Position numbers and translations under genes: made by a program. From Mucilaginibacter glaciei (GTDB taxonomy: Bacteria; Bacteroidota; Bacteroidia; Sphingobacteriales; Sphingobacteriaceae), in NCBI RefSeq assembly GCF_014773245.1, contig NZ_JACWMX010000008.1, positions 1 through 64,000 on the forward strand: a DNA stretch of 64,000 nucleotides, given 5' to 3'. The notes beneath the pieces were generated by a model that was not told the origin of the DNA, made no database searches, and saw only the letters and a list, made by a program, of their open reading frames with translations. Below, piece by piece: positions 54,022-62,423 of the stretch (positions are counted from its first letter, which is position 1; each line of letters starts with the position of its first letter).

Positions 54022-54342
54022 ATGACAACAGCTATTTTATTGCAAGCCGGCGGAGGCTTAGGTTACCAGCAACTGATCATGTTCGGATTAATTGCCGTGG
54101 TATTTTATTTTTTCATGATCCGCCCGCAGATGAAGAAACAAAAGGATCAAAAGAAATATGCCGAAGAGCTTAAAAAAGGCGATAAAGTGGTAACCACTGC
54201 CGGCATCCACGGTAAGGTTTATGAAATAGCTGATACTACTTTTTTATTGGAAGTAGAGAATGGCGGCCGCATCCGTTTCAACAAATCGGCTATCTCTTTA
54301 GATGAATCAAAGGCACTGAATACACCCGTAGTTACTAAGTAA
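54022..54342 (+). CDS. yajC: Preprotein translocase subunit YajC
   Basis: 106 residues. One membrane helix (LIMFGLIAVVFYFFMI, about 18-33) followed by 'RPQMKKQKDQKKYAEELKKGDKVVTTAGIHGKVYEI', the YajC signature. It associates with SecDF to assist Sec export. A terminator hairpin lies 25 bases downstream, although the next genes continue on the same strand. Confidence 0.95.
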   Translation: MTTAILLQAGGGLGYQQLIMFGLIAVVFYFFMIRPQMKKQKDQKKYAEELKKGDKVVTTAGIHGKVYEIADTTFLLEVENGGRIRFNKSAISLDESKALNTPVVTK

Positions 54343-54345
54343 TTT

Positions 54346-54438
54346 AAGGTTAAAGGCTAAGGGTAAAAGGCGAAAGGTTTTCTTTCGCTTTTTCTTTTAT
54401 AACCATTTACCTTTAGCCTTTTAGCTTTTACCTCAAAA
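54346..54438. repeat. Degenerate AAAGG-word inverted repeat between yajC and the ybbR-like gene
   Basis: Left side AAGGTTAAAGGCTAAGGGTA, right side TACCTTTAGCCTTTTAGC: an imperfect long hairpin. Nested inside it is GCGAAAG-GTTTTT-CTTTCGC followed by five T (54367-54396), a good terminator or attenuator on the plus strand. Confidence 0.65.
54367..54396 (+). terminator. Terminator/attenuator after yajC
   Basis: Stem GCGAAAG/CTTTCGC with T-run, 27 bases past the yajC stop. Whether it fully stops transcription into the ybbR-like gene is unclear. Confidence 0.65.
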
Positions 54439-54442
54439 TAAA

Positions 54443-55390
54443 ATGGCCATCATCAAACTATCAGCAATCGAGCGCAGGCGCCTTTCGGCGTTTGTTACCT
54501 GTTTGGTAATTGCTGTATTTGCCTGGCTGTTCACTTCGCTGTCAAACCCTTACCGTTACACGGTTAAGCAGGTCATTACCTTCAGGAACGCGCCGTTAAG
54601 GCGGGCTTTTCATCCCCTGCAGTCAGACACCATAGATGCGGTGGTACAAGGCACCGGCTGGCAAATGCTGGTCAATAAAATGAATGATGAGCAAAGGCCC
54701 GTAAGCATTGATCTGCACACGCTGGATAATAAGAGCTTTATTGTATTAAACACGCAACTGAAGCAGATTAACCTGGCTAAAGACCTTAACCACCAAATCA
54801 TCGCCTTTACGCCCGATACGCTTTTCTTCGACTTCTCTAACCGGATGACCAAGCGTGTGCCCGTACAGCTGGTGAGTAAGATCAACTATCAAAAGCAGTT
54901 TGCCCAGTCAGACAATGTAAAAATTCAACCCGATTACGTGACCATAAGCGGCCCTGCCGAAGTTTTAGCCCGGATCAATAGCTGGAAAACAGATTCGGTG
55001 AAGCTAACGGGCGTTAATGAAAGCTACAGCTCCCGGGTTGCCCTGCTGCCTGCCAGGGAGGGTAATTTGGATATACTGCCCAAAACCGTTATCGTAAACA
55101 TCCCGATTGATGAGTTTACCGAAAAAACAATGGAAATTCCGGTACGGTTGATCAATAACCATAATTATTATGATGTGAAGGTGTTCCCCCAGAAAGTTAA
55201 GGTTACATTTACCACATCATTAACCAATTACCCCGATGCCAGCGAAGATGATTTTGAAGCCGTTGCCGATCTGGACAAATGGCGGATTAACGGTTACAAT
55301 GCGCTGCCTGTTAAAATTACACGGTTACCATCGTACGGGAAAGTGGTTAAAATAGAGCCGCAGAATATTGACTTCATCGTTAAAAAATAA
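54443..55390 (+). CDS. YbbR-like domain protein (CdaR-related)
   Basis: 315 residues. An N-terminal membrane helix (FVTCLVIAVFAWLFTSLS, about 17-34) leads into three YbbR-like repeats facing the periplasm ('YRYTVKQVITFRNAP', 'RVPVQLVSKINYQKQ', 'MEIPVRLINNHNYYDVKVFPQKVKV'). In Firmicutes the YbbR protein CdaR regulates a diadenylate cyclase; no such gene is present here, so function is open. The stop codon abuts the coaE ATG. Confidence 0.88.
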   Translation: MAIIKLSAIERRRLSAFVTCLVIAVFAWLFTSLSNPYRYTVKQVITFRNAPLRRAFHPLQSDTIDAVVQGTGWQMLVNKMNDEQRPVSIDLHTLDNKSFIVLNTQLKQINLAKDLNHQIIAFTPDTLFFDFSNRMTKRVPVQLVSKINYQKQFAQSDNVKIQPDYVTISGPAEVLARINSWKTDSVKLTGVNESYSSRVALLPAREGNLDILPKTVIVNIPIDEFTEKTMEIPVRLINNHNYYDVKVFPQKVKVTFTTSLTNYPDASEDDFEAVADLDKWRINGYNALPVKITRLPSYGKVVKIEPQNIDFIVKK

Positions 55391-55993
55391 ATGTTAAAAA
55401 TAGGCATCACCGGTAACATCGGCAGCGGTAAAACCACCATTTGCAAAGTATTTGAAGTATTGGGCGTGCCTGTATTTTATGCTGATGACGAAGCCAAAAA
55501 AGTAATGACGGATGATACGGAATTGATAGCAGGCATCAAACAAACCTTTGGCGATACGTCATACCTGGAAGATGGAACCTTGAACCGTAAACATATTGCC
55601 GGCATTGTGTTTAATAACCCTGCCGAGCTCACCAAACTGAATGCCCTGGTACATCCCGCTGTTTTCCGTGCTTTTGATAAATGGGTGCTGCAGTTTGATA
55701 CTACTGTACCTTATATTATGAAGGAGGCCGCCCTGCTTTTTGAAAGCGATTCGTACAAAATGTGCGATAGGTCGGTGATGGTATCGGCCCCGTTAGGCCT
55801 GAGGATTAAACGCGTTACCCGTCGCGACGGCATTACTGCCGCTGAAGTAAAAGGCCGTAACGACCGCCAGTTTAGCGAAGAGGAAAAACGCGAAATGGCT
55901 AATGACCTGATTATAAATGATGATACGCAACTGGTGATACCGCAGGTTTTAGCCTTGCATCAATTGTACCTATCCCTTGCCCATACTAAATGA
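55391..55993 (+). CDS. coaE: Dephospho-CoA kinase
   Basis: 200 residues, standard CoaE, which phosphorylates dephospho-CoA in the last step of CoA synthesis. P-loop 'GITGNIGSGKTTICK' at 5-19, 'FYADDEAKKVM' and 'HPAVFRAF' follow the family. It overlaps the next gene by 4 bases (ATGA). Confidence 0.96.
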   Translation: MLKIGITGNIGSGKTTICKVFEVLGVPVFYADDEAKKVMTDDTELIAGIKQTFGDTSYLEDGTLNRKHIAGIVFNNPAELTKLNALVHPAVFRAFDKWVLQFDTTVPYIMKEAALLFESDSYKMCDRSVMVSAPLGLRIKRVTRRDGITAAEVKGRNDRQFSEEEKREMANDLIINDDTQLVIPQVLALHQLYLSLAHTK

Positions 55994-56928
55994 TAATTGA
56001 CGATTTTGTTGTTATTGATGCCAACGGCCTGTACTGTAAATATGGCGACTTTTACCTCGACCCTAAACAACCCGTAAACCAGGCCGTAATAACCCATGCC
56101 CATGCAGATCATGCGGTAAGTGGCAACCACCAAATTTATACTACCGCCACCACTTGGGCCTTTATGCAATTGCGCTACGGTAAAAATGCGGGTAAAGTGA
56201 TATACACGGCTCAATATAACGCGCCGTTCAGCATAGGCGATGTACAGTTGACCTTTATTCCGGCCGGCCACATGCCCGGCTCCGCACAAATCCTGATGGA
56301 GTACCTTGGCGTACGGTACCTGTACACCGGCGACTACAAGCTCCAACCCGATGCCACCTGCGAACCTTATCAGTTTGCAAAGGCCGACGTACTGATTACC
56401 GAAAGCACCTTTGCCGACCCTGCCGTGCTGCACCCCGACCCGGTAACAGAGATCAAAAAGCTGAATGATATAAAGATCAATATCCTTTTAGGGGCCTATA
56501 GTTTGGGTAAGAGCCAGCGGCTCATCCGGATGATAAACGACTACGCCCCGCGGAAGAAGATCCTGGTACATCACCGCATAATGCCCATAAATGCCATTTA
56601 TCAGCAGATGGGCTTTGAGATAGGTAACCACCAGATCTATGGCCGTAAATTGATGAAAACACAGGAAGAGTGGGTGTACGTTGTACCGCCGTTTACCTTT
56701 GACAGTTACTTTAGGGCAACGGGGGTAAAGCGGCTGTTTGCTTCGGGCTGGAAAAACCTGCAGGTAAACGCACAGGATACCTTGTTTGTATCTGACCATG
56801 CCGACTGGAACGACATTATCGAAACCATTAAACAAAGCCAGCCTACACAGGTTTGGACTCTACACGGTAATGGCTCACACCTGAAAGAGCATTTTAAGGA
56901 CGATATTTTCGTGAAATTATTAAACTAA
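55990..56928 (+). CDS. Ligase-associated DNA exonuclease (metallo-beta-lactamase fold)
   Basis: 312 residues. The metal-binding motif 'HAHADHA' is near residue 36, with 'GHMPGSAQ' and 'YTGDYKLQPD' supplying further ligands, and a beta-CASP-like C-terminal part. It fits the ligase-associated exonuclease family, normally encoded with an ATP-dependent DNA ligase and helicase in a small DNA-repair cassette. No such ligase lies in this window. The start overlaps coaE by 4 bases and the stop overlaps the following small gene (TAATG). Confidence 0.88.
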   Translation: MIIDDFVVIDANGLYCKYGDFYLDPKQPVNQAVITHAHADHAVSGNHQIYTTATTWAFMQLRYGKNAGKVIYTAQYNAPFSIGDVQLTFIPAGHMPGSAQILMEYLGVRYLYTGDYKLQPDATCEPYQFAKADVLITESTFADPAVLHPDPVTEIKKLNDIKINILLGAYSLGKSQRLIRMINDYAPRKKILVHHRIMPINAIYQQMGFEIGNHQIYGRKLMKTQEEWVYVVPPFTFDSYFRATGVKRLFASGWKNLQVNAQDTLFVSDHADWNDIIETIKQSQPTQVWTLHGNGSHLKEHFKDDIFVKLLN

Positions 56929-57089
56929 TGCTGCTGGAAGGGATAGACTATTATATCAACACGGATGGTAACTTTGTATTCACCGAAGCGTACCACCTTA
57001 AGCGCGGTTACTGCTGCAAAAACAAGTGCCTGCATTGCCCCTGGGGCTATGGCCGCGAAAAGCAGGACAATAAATCAAAAGATAAATAA
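56928..57089 (+). CDS. DUF5522 small Cys-rich protein
   Basis: 53 residues. The start ATG shares a base with the TAA of the exonuclease gene, so the two are translationally coupled. The segment 'GYCCKNKCLHCPWGYG' with its C-C-x3-C-x2-C cluster is the DUF5522 signature and looks like a metal- or iron-sulfur-binding knuckle. Function is unknown; co-translation with a nuclease hints at a nucleic-acid role, which is inference. The gene is short enough to be missed by length-limited gene calling. Confidence 0.85.
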   Translation: MLLEGIDYYINTDGNFVFTEAYHLKRGYCCKNKCLHCPWGYGREKQDNKSKDK

Positions 57090-57117
57090 TTATATTTGCT
57101 GGCATTTCATTTCAATA

Positions 57118-57567
57118 ATGGGGATAGAAGAAGATATCAGGAGCACTAATTTTGAAGATAATTACCATAAGGCGGTTATCAACCTCAGCTATACATACGG
57201 CTGGATCAATAATTACATGCGCCCTGAATTTGAAAAGTATAAACTAACCCAGCAGCAGTTTAACATCCTGCGCATCCTCCGCGGCCAGTACCCCAAACCA
57301 GCCACCGTAAACTTGCTTAAAGAACGGATGATAGATAAAATGTCTGATGCATCGCGCATTGTCGACAGGCTGGTGCAAAAGGGTTTGGTATCCCGCTGCA
57401 CCAATAACCGCGACCGTCGGGCCGTAGATATCCGCATCAGCGAACAGGGTTTAGAGACCCTTACAAAAATGGATGTGAGCTTTAAAACCAAAGATCTGGT
57501 CAAGCAAAACCTTACCGAAAAAGAGGCCCTGCAATTAAGCGATCTGCTTGATAAAATGCGGGGATAA
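57118..57567 (+). CDS. MarR family transcriptional regulator
   Basis: 149 residues from the ATG at 57118. An in-frame extension to 56965 overlaps the DUF5522 gene and is rejected. The winged helix is visible: 'LTQQQFNILRILRGQYPKPATVNLLKERMIDKMSDASRIVDRLVQKGLV', then the wing 'RDRRAVDIRISEQG', flanked by dimerisation helices. A -7-like TATATTTG (57091-57098) lies just upstream, suggesting its own promoter. No obvious target operon is adjacent, so ligand and targets are unknown. Confidence 0.93.
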   Translation: MGIEEDIRSTNFEDNYHKAVINLSYTYGWINNYMRPEFEKYKLTQQQFNILRILRGQYPKPATVNLLKERMIDKMSDASRIVDRLVQKGLVSRCTNNRDRRAVDIRISEQGLETLTKMDVSFKTKDLVKQNLTEKEALQLSDLLDKMRG

Positions 57568-57691
57568 TTAGAGATTTTTAGAGGTGGTGTTTAAATTTAC
57601 ACGTGGTGCTTGATGAGTGCCTTTTTTATTTCCAGGTAATTCCCTCGTCCGTGAGGGCTGGAAGGGTAAAACTGCAGCCCCATTGGCCAAA

Positions 57692-58231
57692 TCAATTGAT
57701 CTTAAATTTAATGGTTGGTAGTATCTCTGCCAATGCCCTTTGGGCCTCATCCTCGTAAGGCTTTTTAAATTGGATAATGCCATTAAAATTAACCCCATTT
57801 TCTTTTGTTTCTGATGAAAAGCGTAAAAAGACTTCGTCATCCATCTGATATTCCAATATAAGATATCTTGTGCCGTTAACGGTAATGATCTTTGATATCG
57901 TGATTTTAGTGCCTTTTAACGAAACCTCACTGTTGGTCAATAAATTAACCATGCTTTTTTGGATTTGCTCCAATGATTTTCTGAATTCCACATTTGTAAA
58001 AAGGTCCCAGTAAGAGATCAGTAAATGATTTGATTGGTAAACAAGTTCATTTTTTGAAATAATTTGCGAATGTTTATAATCGTTAGTTATAAAATTTGCT
58101 ATTTCGGCTTTAGTTAGCTTTTTTGCTGCCTGCGGTGCAATAGTATAAACACCATGATTCAGTTTGAAATATTGACTTTTTGCCGTTAAACTAAAAAACA
58201 AAGCGAAGATGATTAAAAGGATAGTTTTCAT
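57692..58231 (-). CDS. Secreted hypothetical protein, 179 residues
   Basis: Signal peptide (about 1-19, 'SLTAKSQ') and a mature part with mixed strands and helices ('SVKGTKI'-like beta segments, 'NGTRYLILEYQMDDEVFLRFSSE'). No family recognised. It is a single gene, lower in G+C than its neighbours (many A/T-ending codons), which may hint at recent acquisition. Confidence 0.65.
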   Translation of the reverse strand: MKTILLIIFALFFSLTAKSQYFKLNHGVYTIAPQAAKKLTKAEIANFITNDYKHSQIISKNELVYQSNHLLISYWDLFTNVEFRKSLEQIQKSMVNLLTNSEVSLKGTKITISKIITVNGTRYLILEYQMDDEVFLRFSSETKENGVNFNGIIQFKKPYEDEAQRALAEILPTIKFKIN

Positions 58232-58340
58232 ATGTTAAATTAATTGGGGCAGATTATAATTTCAGAGGAAGTGTTATCACTGTTTATTTTTACGGGGATT
58301 TAGCAAACAAATAAAACAAACGGCATTCATTTATCGGTCT

Positions 58341-58412
58341 GTTCCGCTTAGTGTTCCGTTTTTATCAGCAAGTGTTCCGCTGTGTTCCGCACTGTTCCGT
58401 TTTAAACGGAAC
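58341..58412. repeat. Cluster of five (GT)GTTCCG repeats ending in a palindrome
   Basis: GTTCCG occurs at 58341, 58353, 58374, 58384 and 58394, mostly as GTGTTCCGC. The last is part of a 19-base palindrome GTTCCGTTT-T-AAACGGAAC (58394-58412). It lies between the secreted hypothetical gene and the PAP2 gene, 10 bases from the end of the latter. Confidence 0.65.
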
Positions 58413-58421
58413 GCTAATTGT

Positions 58422-58991
58422 TTAAGCCACAAATCCGGGTTGCAACTTCCTGAACCCTAATGCAAATAACCATCCTATCAAACTCCCATATATTGCACCG
58501 CTTACCACATCTACCGGGAAATGTACCCCAACATAAACCTGCGCAAAACAAATCAGGGCTGCCCAAAACAATAGCACTGGCACCACCCGGGGCCATTTTT
58601 TATAGAACAGGCAGCTTAAAAATACGGCTATAGCAAAATGGTCGGTAGCGTGGGTGGAGGGGAAGCTATAACCCGTACCGCAGGGCACCCGGCTAATCAC
58701 CGTGGCGCTGGTCACCGCATCCCGGCAGGGGCGTACCCGCTGCTCTTGTTTTTTGATAAGGGTGGCGCTGGTGAAATCGGCAAAACCGGCAGCTAAGGCC
58801 AGCATCGCTATAAGTAGGGCACCTTGTTTACGGTATCGCCAGATGCAGAAAATGATGATGAACAAATAAAGCGGGATCCAGAGTGCAGGGTTACGCATCT
58901 GCGGCATCAGCCAGTCGAAAATAGAATTGGACAGGCTATTGTTAATGTAGTGAAAGAGTTGCCTGTCTAAGTGTAAAAGCTGGTCGGGCAT
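58422..58991 (-). CDS. PAP2 family membrane phosphatase
   Basis: 189 residues with about five membrane helices. PAP2 motifs: K-x6-RP in 'KKQEQRVRP', 'PSTHA', and 'AQVYVGVHFPVDV' (H and D present; the usual Arg of motif 3 is Gln). Such proteins dephosphorylate lipid phosphates or undecaprenyl pyrophosphate. The Gln may be normal for Bacteroidota homologues; I could not check. The ATG is close to the divergent glmM promoter. Confidence 0.88.
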   Translation of the reverse strand: MPDQLLHLDRQLFHYINNSLSNSIFDWLMPQMRNPALWIPLYLFIIIFCIWRYRKQGALLIAMLALAAGFADFTSATLIKKQEQRVRPCRDAVTSATVISRVPCGTGYSFPSTHATDHFAIAVFLSCLFYKKWPRVVPVLLFWAALICFAQVYVGVHFPVDVVSGAIYGSLIGWLFALGFRKLQPGFVA

Positions 58992-59068
58992 CGGGTTTTA
59001 TCTGTACAAATCTGTGTAAAAGTGTAAAGATAGCTAATATCATCACCTTTAAACGATTGTAATTTTAC

Positions 59069-59098
59069 ATTGCTATCGCTTAAATATTTATATTTTTG
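59069..59098 (+). promoter_or_regulatory. Promoter of glmM
   Basis: ATTG (59069-59072), 18 bases, TATTTTTG (59091-59098), close to the Bacteroidota consensus. Transcription would start about 15 bases before the TTG start codon. Confidence 0.55.
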
Positions 59099-59120
59099 TA
59101 GCCTAACAGCTATTTGAATT

Positions 59121-60512
59121 TTGACACTTATAAAATCAATTTCAGGAATCAGAGGGACCATTGGTGGCGCAGCCGACGAAGGTTTAACCCCTTTGGATAT
59201 TGTAAAGTTCACCTCGGCCTTTGGTAGCTGGGCGGTAAAACGCTCCGGCTTAAAAAAGATCGTATTGGGCCGTGATGCGCGTTTATCGGGCACTATGGTC
59301 AACAACCTGGTTATCGGTACCTTACAGGGTTTGGGCATTGATGTGATAGACCTGGGTTTATCCACCACCCCAACTGTTGAAATAGCCGTTCCCGACGAGC
59401 AGGCAGCAGGGGGTATCATCCTCACAGCCAGCCACAATCCAAAGCAATGGAACGCCCTTAAATTGTTGAACGAGAAAGGCGAATTCATTAGCGATACCGA
59501 TGGTAAAGAAGTTTTAGATATTGCCGAAAGCAGCGATTTTTTATATGCAGAAGTAAATGATCTGGGTAAGGTAACCAACGATGATACCTACCTGCAAAAA
59601 CACATCGACAAGATATTGGCTTTGCCTTTAGTTGATGTTGATGCGATAAGAAAGGCTGATTTTAACGTAGTTATCGATTGCGTAAACTCTACAGGAGGCA
59701 TTTTTGTACCTGCATTGCTGAAAGCAATGGGCGTTAACACCGTTCATGAACTGTATTGTGAGCCTGATGGTAATTTCCCGCATAACCCCGAGCCATTGCC
59801 CGAGAACTTGATCGCGTTATCGCAGGAAGTTTTGAAAAAGAAAGCCGATCTGGGTATAGCCGTCGACCCGGATGTTGACCGCCTTTGTTTTGTAAACGAA
59901 GATGGCAGCATGTTTGGCGAAGAATACACCTTAGTTGCCGTTGCAGATTATGTATTGAAAAATACAAAAGGCAACACGGTATCAAACCTATCGTCTACCC
60001 GTGCGCTGCGGGATGTTACCGAGAGCGCCGGTGGCGAATACCATGCAGCAGCCGTAGGTGAGGTAAACGTGGTAAACAAAATGAAGGAAGTTAACGCCAT
60101 TATCGGCGGCGAAGGTAATGGCGGGGTGATCTATCCCGAACTGCACTATGGCCGTGATGCTTTGGTGGGTATCGCATTGTTCTTAACGCACCTGGCTAAA
60201 TTTGGCAAGCCGGTATCGGTTTTAAAAAGCTCGTACCCTAATTATTTCATCTCAAAAAATAAGATCACGCTGACACCAGAAATGGATATCGACGCATTGT
60301 TATTGAAAGTAGAGGAGAAATATCAAAAGCAACCTCACTCTACCATCGACGGCCTCAAGATCGAGTTTGACAAAGAATGGGTACATTTGCGCAAATCGAA
60401 TACCGAGCCCATTATCCGCATCTATTCTGAAGGTAATTCAGAAACTGTAGCGAATGGATTGGCTAATAAGATTATAACAGATATAAAAGAAATTTTGAAT
60501 TTAAACGAATAG
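59121..60512 (+). CDS. glmM: Phosphoglucosamine mutase (GlmM-type)
   Basis: 463 residues. The start is TTG at 59121, giving the expected MTLIKSISGIRGTIGG N-terminus. The phosphoserine loop is 'TASHNP' with S104, the metal loop 'DPDVDRL' and the C-terminal phosphate-binding 'RKSNTEPIIRIYSE'. The family converts glucosamine-6-phosphate to the 1-phosphate for peptidoglycan and LPS; a wider phosphohexomutase role is possible. Single gene with its own promoter. Confidence 0.93.
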   Translation: MTLIKSISGIRGTIGGAADEGLTPLDIVKFTSAFGSWAVKRSGLKKIVLGRDARLSGTMVNNLVIGTLQGLGIDVIDLGLSTTPTVEIAVPDEQAAGGIILTASHNPKQWNALKLLNEKGEFISDTDGKEVLDIAESSDFLYAEVNDLGKVTNDDTYLQKHIDKILALPLVDVDAIRKADFNVVIDCVNSTGGIFVPALLKAMGVNTVHELYCEPDGNFPHNPEPLPENLIALSQEVLKKKADLGIAVDPDVDRLCFVNEDGSMFGEEYTLVAVADYVLKNTKGNTVSNLSSTRALRDVTESAGGEYHAAAVGEVNVVNKMKEVNAIIGGEGNGGVIYPELHYGRDALVGIALFLTHLAKFGKPVSVLKSSYPNYFISKNKITLTPEMDIDALLLKVEEKYQKQPHSTIDGLKIEFDKEWVHLRKSNTEPIIRIYSEGNSETVANGLANKIITDIKEILNLNE

Positions 60513-60522
60513 TTAAGCAGAT

Positions 60523-60543
60523 GTCGGGACGACGGAAAGTCCG
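60523..60543. repeat. Repeat family E, copy 2
   Basis: GTCGGGACGACGGAAAGTCCG, one base different from the core at 50992-51012. It lies between glmM and the cysteine desulfurase gene. Confidence 0.55.
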
Positions 60544-60591
60544 AAAGAAAGTAACTAATCTCTATTCAACTACTCACTAATAACTACCCCC

Positions 60592-61728
60592 ATGCGTGTT
60601 TACTTAGATAATGCAGCCACTACCGCCCTTGATCCTGATGTTTTAAAGGAAATGTACAAAGTGATGGAAACCCAGTTTGGTAACCCGTCGTCTATACATG
60701 CTCATGGCCGCGAGGTACGCACGCTTATCGAGCGCTCACGCAAAACCATAGCAAACTTACTGCATACATCGCCTGCCGAGATCTTTTTTACAAGTGGTGG
60801 TACCGAGGCCGATAATATGGCTATCCGCTGCGGTATTATCGACCATAAACTTACCCACGCCATTACTTCTAAATTGGAGCATCATGCGGTGATCCATACC
60901 CTGCAATCGATGGAAAAGGCGGGCGTGATCAAGTTGAGCTATGTAAACGTTGATAAAAAGGGTAATATAGATTATGACCATTTAGAAACCTTGCTAAAGG
61001 ATAACGAACGCAGCTTTGTCTCCCTCATGCACGCCAATAACGAATTAGGGACACTCACAGATATTGAACGTGTAGGAGAGCTTTGCGAGGCCCACAACGC
61101 GTTATTTCATAGCGATACGGTACAGACTGTCGGCCATTATAAACATGACTTGAGCAAGCTTAAAGTGCACTTTATGGTTTGCGCGGCGCATAAGCTGCAC
61201 GGACCGAAGGGTGTAGGGTTTTTACACATCAACCACAAGGTAAAGATCAACCCGATGATCTATGGAGGATCGCAGGAGCGGAACATGCGCGGCGGTACCG
61301 AAAATATTTACGGTATTGTTGGTTTGGCTAAAGCCATTGAAGCAGCCTATGCTGAAATGGACGAGCATCAAGCCTACATCCAGGAGTTGAAATCATACAT
61401 GAAAGCCCAGTTAGAGCAGGATGTGCCAGGCGTTCAGTTTAACGGCGAGACTGACCCGGCTAAAAGTTTATATACGGTACTGAACGTTTCTTTCCCGGAA
61501 ATGGAAATGGCCGACATGCTTCTGTTTAATTTGGATATCGCCGGTATCTCGGCATCCGGCGGCAGCGCTTGCAGCTCGGGTACCGATATTGGGTCGCATG
61601 TGTTAACGGCAATAGGCGCCAGCCCCGACAGGCCGTCGGTGCGGTTCTCCTTTTCGAAACATAATACAAAGGAAGAGATCGATTTTACCGTGGCTAAACT
61701 GAAAAGCCTTTGCATGGTAAATGCATAG
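60592..61728 (+). CDS. Cysteine desulfurase (IscS/NifS family)
   Basis: 378 residues. PLP-dependent enzyme that takes sulfur from cysteine for Fe-S clusters and tRNA thiolation. The PLP lysine is K201 in 'CAAHKLHGPKG' and the persulfide cysteine is C327 in 'GGSACSSGTDIGSH'. The N-terminus MRVYLDNAATTALDPDVL is typical of the IscS-like group. No iscU or other Fe-S genes are adjacent. Confidence 0.94.
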   Translation: MRVYLDNAATTALDPDVLKEMYKVMETQFGNPSSIHAHGREVRTLIERSRKTIANLLHTSPAEIFFTSGGTEADNMAIRCGIIDHKLTHAITSKLEHHAVIHTLQSMEKAGVIKLSYVNVDKKGNIDYDHLETLLKDNERSFVSLMHANNELGTLTDIERVGELCEAHNALFHSDTVQTVGHYKHDLSKLKVHFMVCAAHKLHGPKGVGFLHINHKVKINPMIYGGSQERNMRGGTENIYGIVGLAKAIEAAYAEMDEHQAYIQELKSYMKAQLEQDVPGVQFNGETDPAKSLYTVLNVSFPEMEMADMLLFNLDIAGISASGGSACSSGTDIGSHVLTAIGASPDRPSVRFSFSKHNTKEEIDFTVAKLKSLCMVNA

Positions 61729-61809
61729 TAGTTAAATTATTCTCTTATTTTGAAAAACAATTGTGCCTCTTGGTAAGTTAACTTAGTAAACAAACAAAAA
61801 ACTACTACC

Positions 61810-62178
61810 ATGACAACTATTGCAGAAAACACACAAGAGAACGGTTTTGAAAATCAATCCCAGCCTAATGGTTCAACTTCGTTTGATTTATCGAATAATG
61901 GCAGCGCGACTACTACAGACGGAGCCGACGATGAATTGGGCACAGATGATGAATTAGCAACTACAGATGATGAGTTGGACACGGATGATGAATTAGCCGA
62001 TACAGACGACGAATTGGGTACCGACGATGAATTGATTGTTGCTGACGATGAGCTGGACACAGATGACCAATCTACCGTTGCTGATACTGAACTGAACGAA
62101 GATTATGAAACAAACGCCGACGATACGGAAGGCGGTGGTAATGTAGACAACGGCGGCGGTGCCGAAACCCGGAATTAA
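61810..62178 (+). CDS. Asp/Glu-rich DDEL-repeat protein, function unknown
   Basis: 122 residues without signal or membrane segment. Residues about 36-92 consist of seven 'DDEL' units spaced by 2-3 residues (for example DDELGT, DDELATT, DDELDT), then 'DDQ' and a Gly/Asn-rich tail. The protein is extremely acidic and surely disordered; metal or basic-protein binding is conceivable. A strong terminator and a following gene of similar character support that it is real. No family recognised. Confidence 0.65.
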   Translation: MTTIAENTQENGFENQSQPNGSTSFDLSNNGSATTTDGADDELGTDDELATTDDELDTDDELADTDDELGTDDELIVADDELDTDDQSTVADTELNEDYETNADDTEGGGNVDNGGGAETRN

Positions 62179-62210
62179 CGTTGCCGAGCACGGCCTGAAT
62201 AGCAGGCATA

Positions 62211-62244
62211 AAAGCCACTTGTAAAACTAACAAGTGGCTTTTTT
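62211..62244 (+). terminator. Terminator of the DDEL-repeat gene
   Basis: AGCCACTTGT, loop, ACAAGTGGCT and a run of T, 33 bases past the stop. Confidence 0.88.
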
Positions 62245-62423
62245 ATGATACAATACCGGGTTTTGTCAACTATCATCGCTTTTAACGGCAATAGAGTTAA
62301 TCTGCTAATTATTAATTAATTGAAACGTAACGCTACAATTTTAACAGAGGTTTATTTACAAAATAGTTAATTTTTGGCAGCATTTTTGATACTTTATTAA
62401 GTAACAATTAAAAACTAATAACG

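Noticed and set aside
55960..56433. 157-residue minus-strand ORF opposite the exonuclease
   Set aside because: Antisense shadow of a clear metallo-beta-lactamase-fold gene.
56965..57117. N-terminal extension of the MarR regulator
   Set aside because: It overlaps the DUF5522 gene in another frame; the winged-helix protein starts naturally at 57118.
58967..59578. 203-residue minus-strand ORF overlapping the glmM start and promoter
   Set aside because: Covers the glmM promoter and N-terminus in antisense; glmM is certain.
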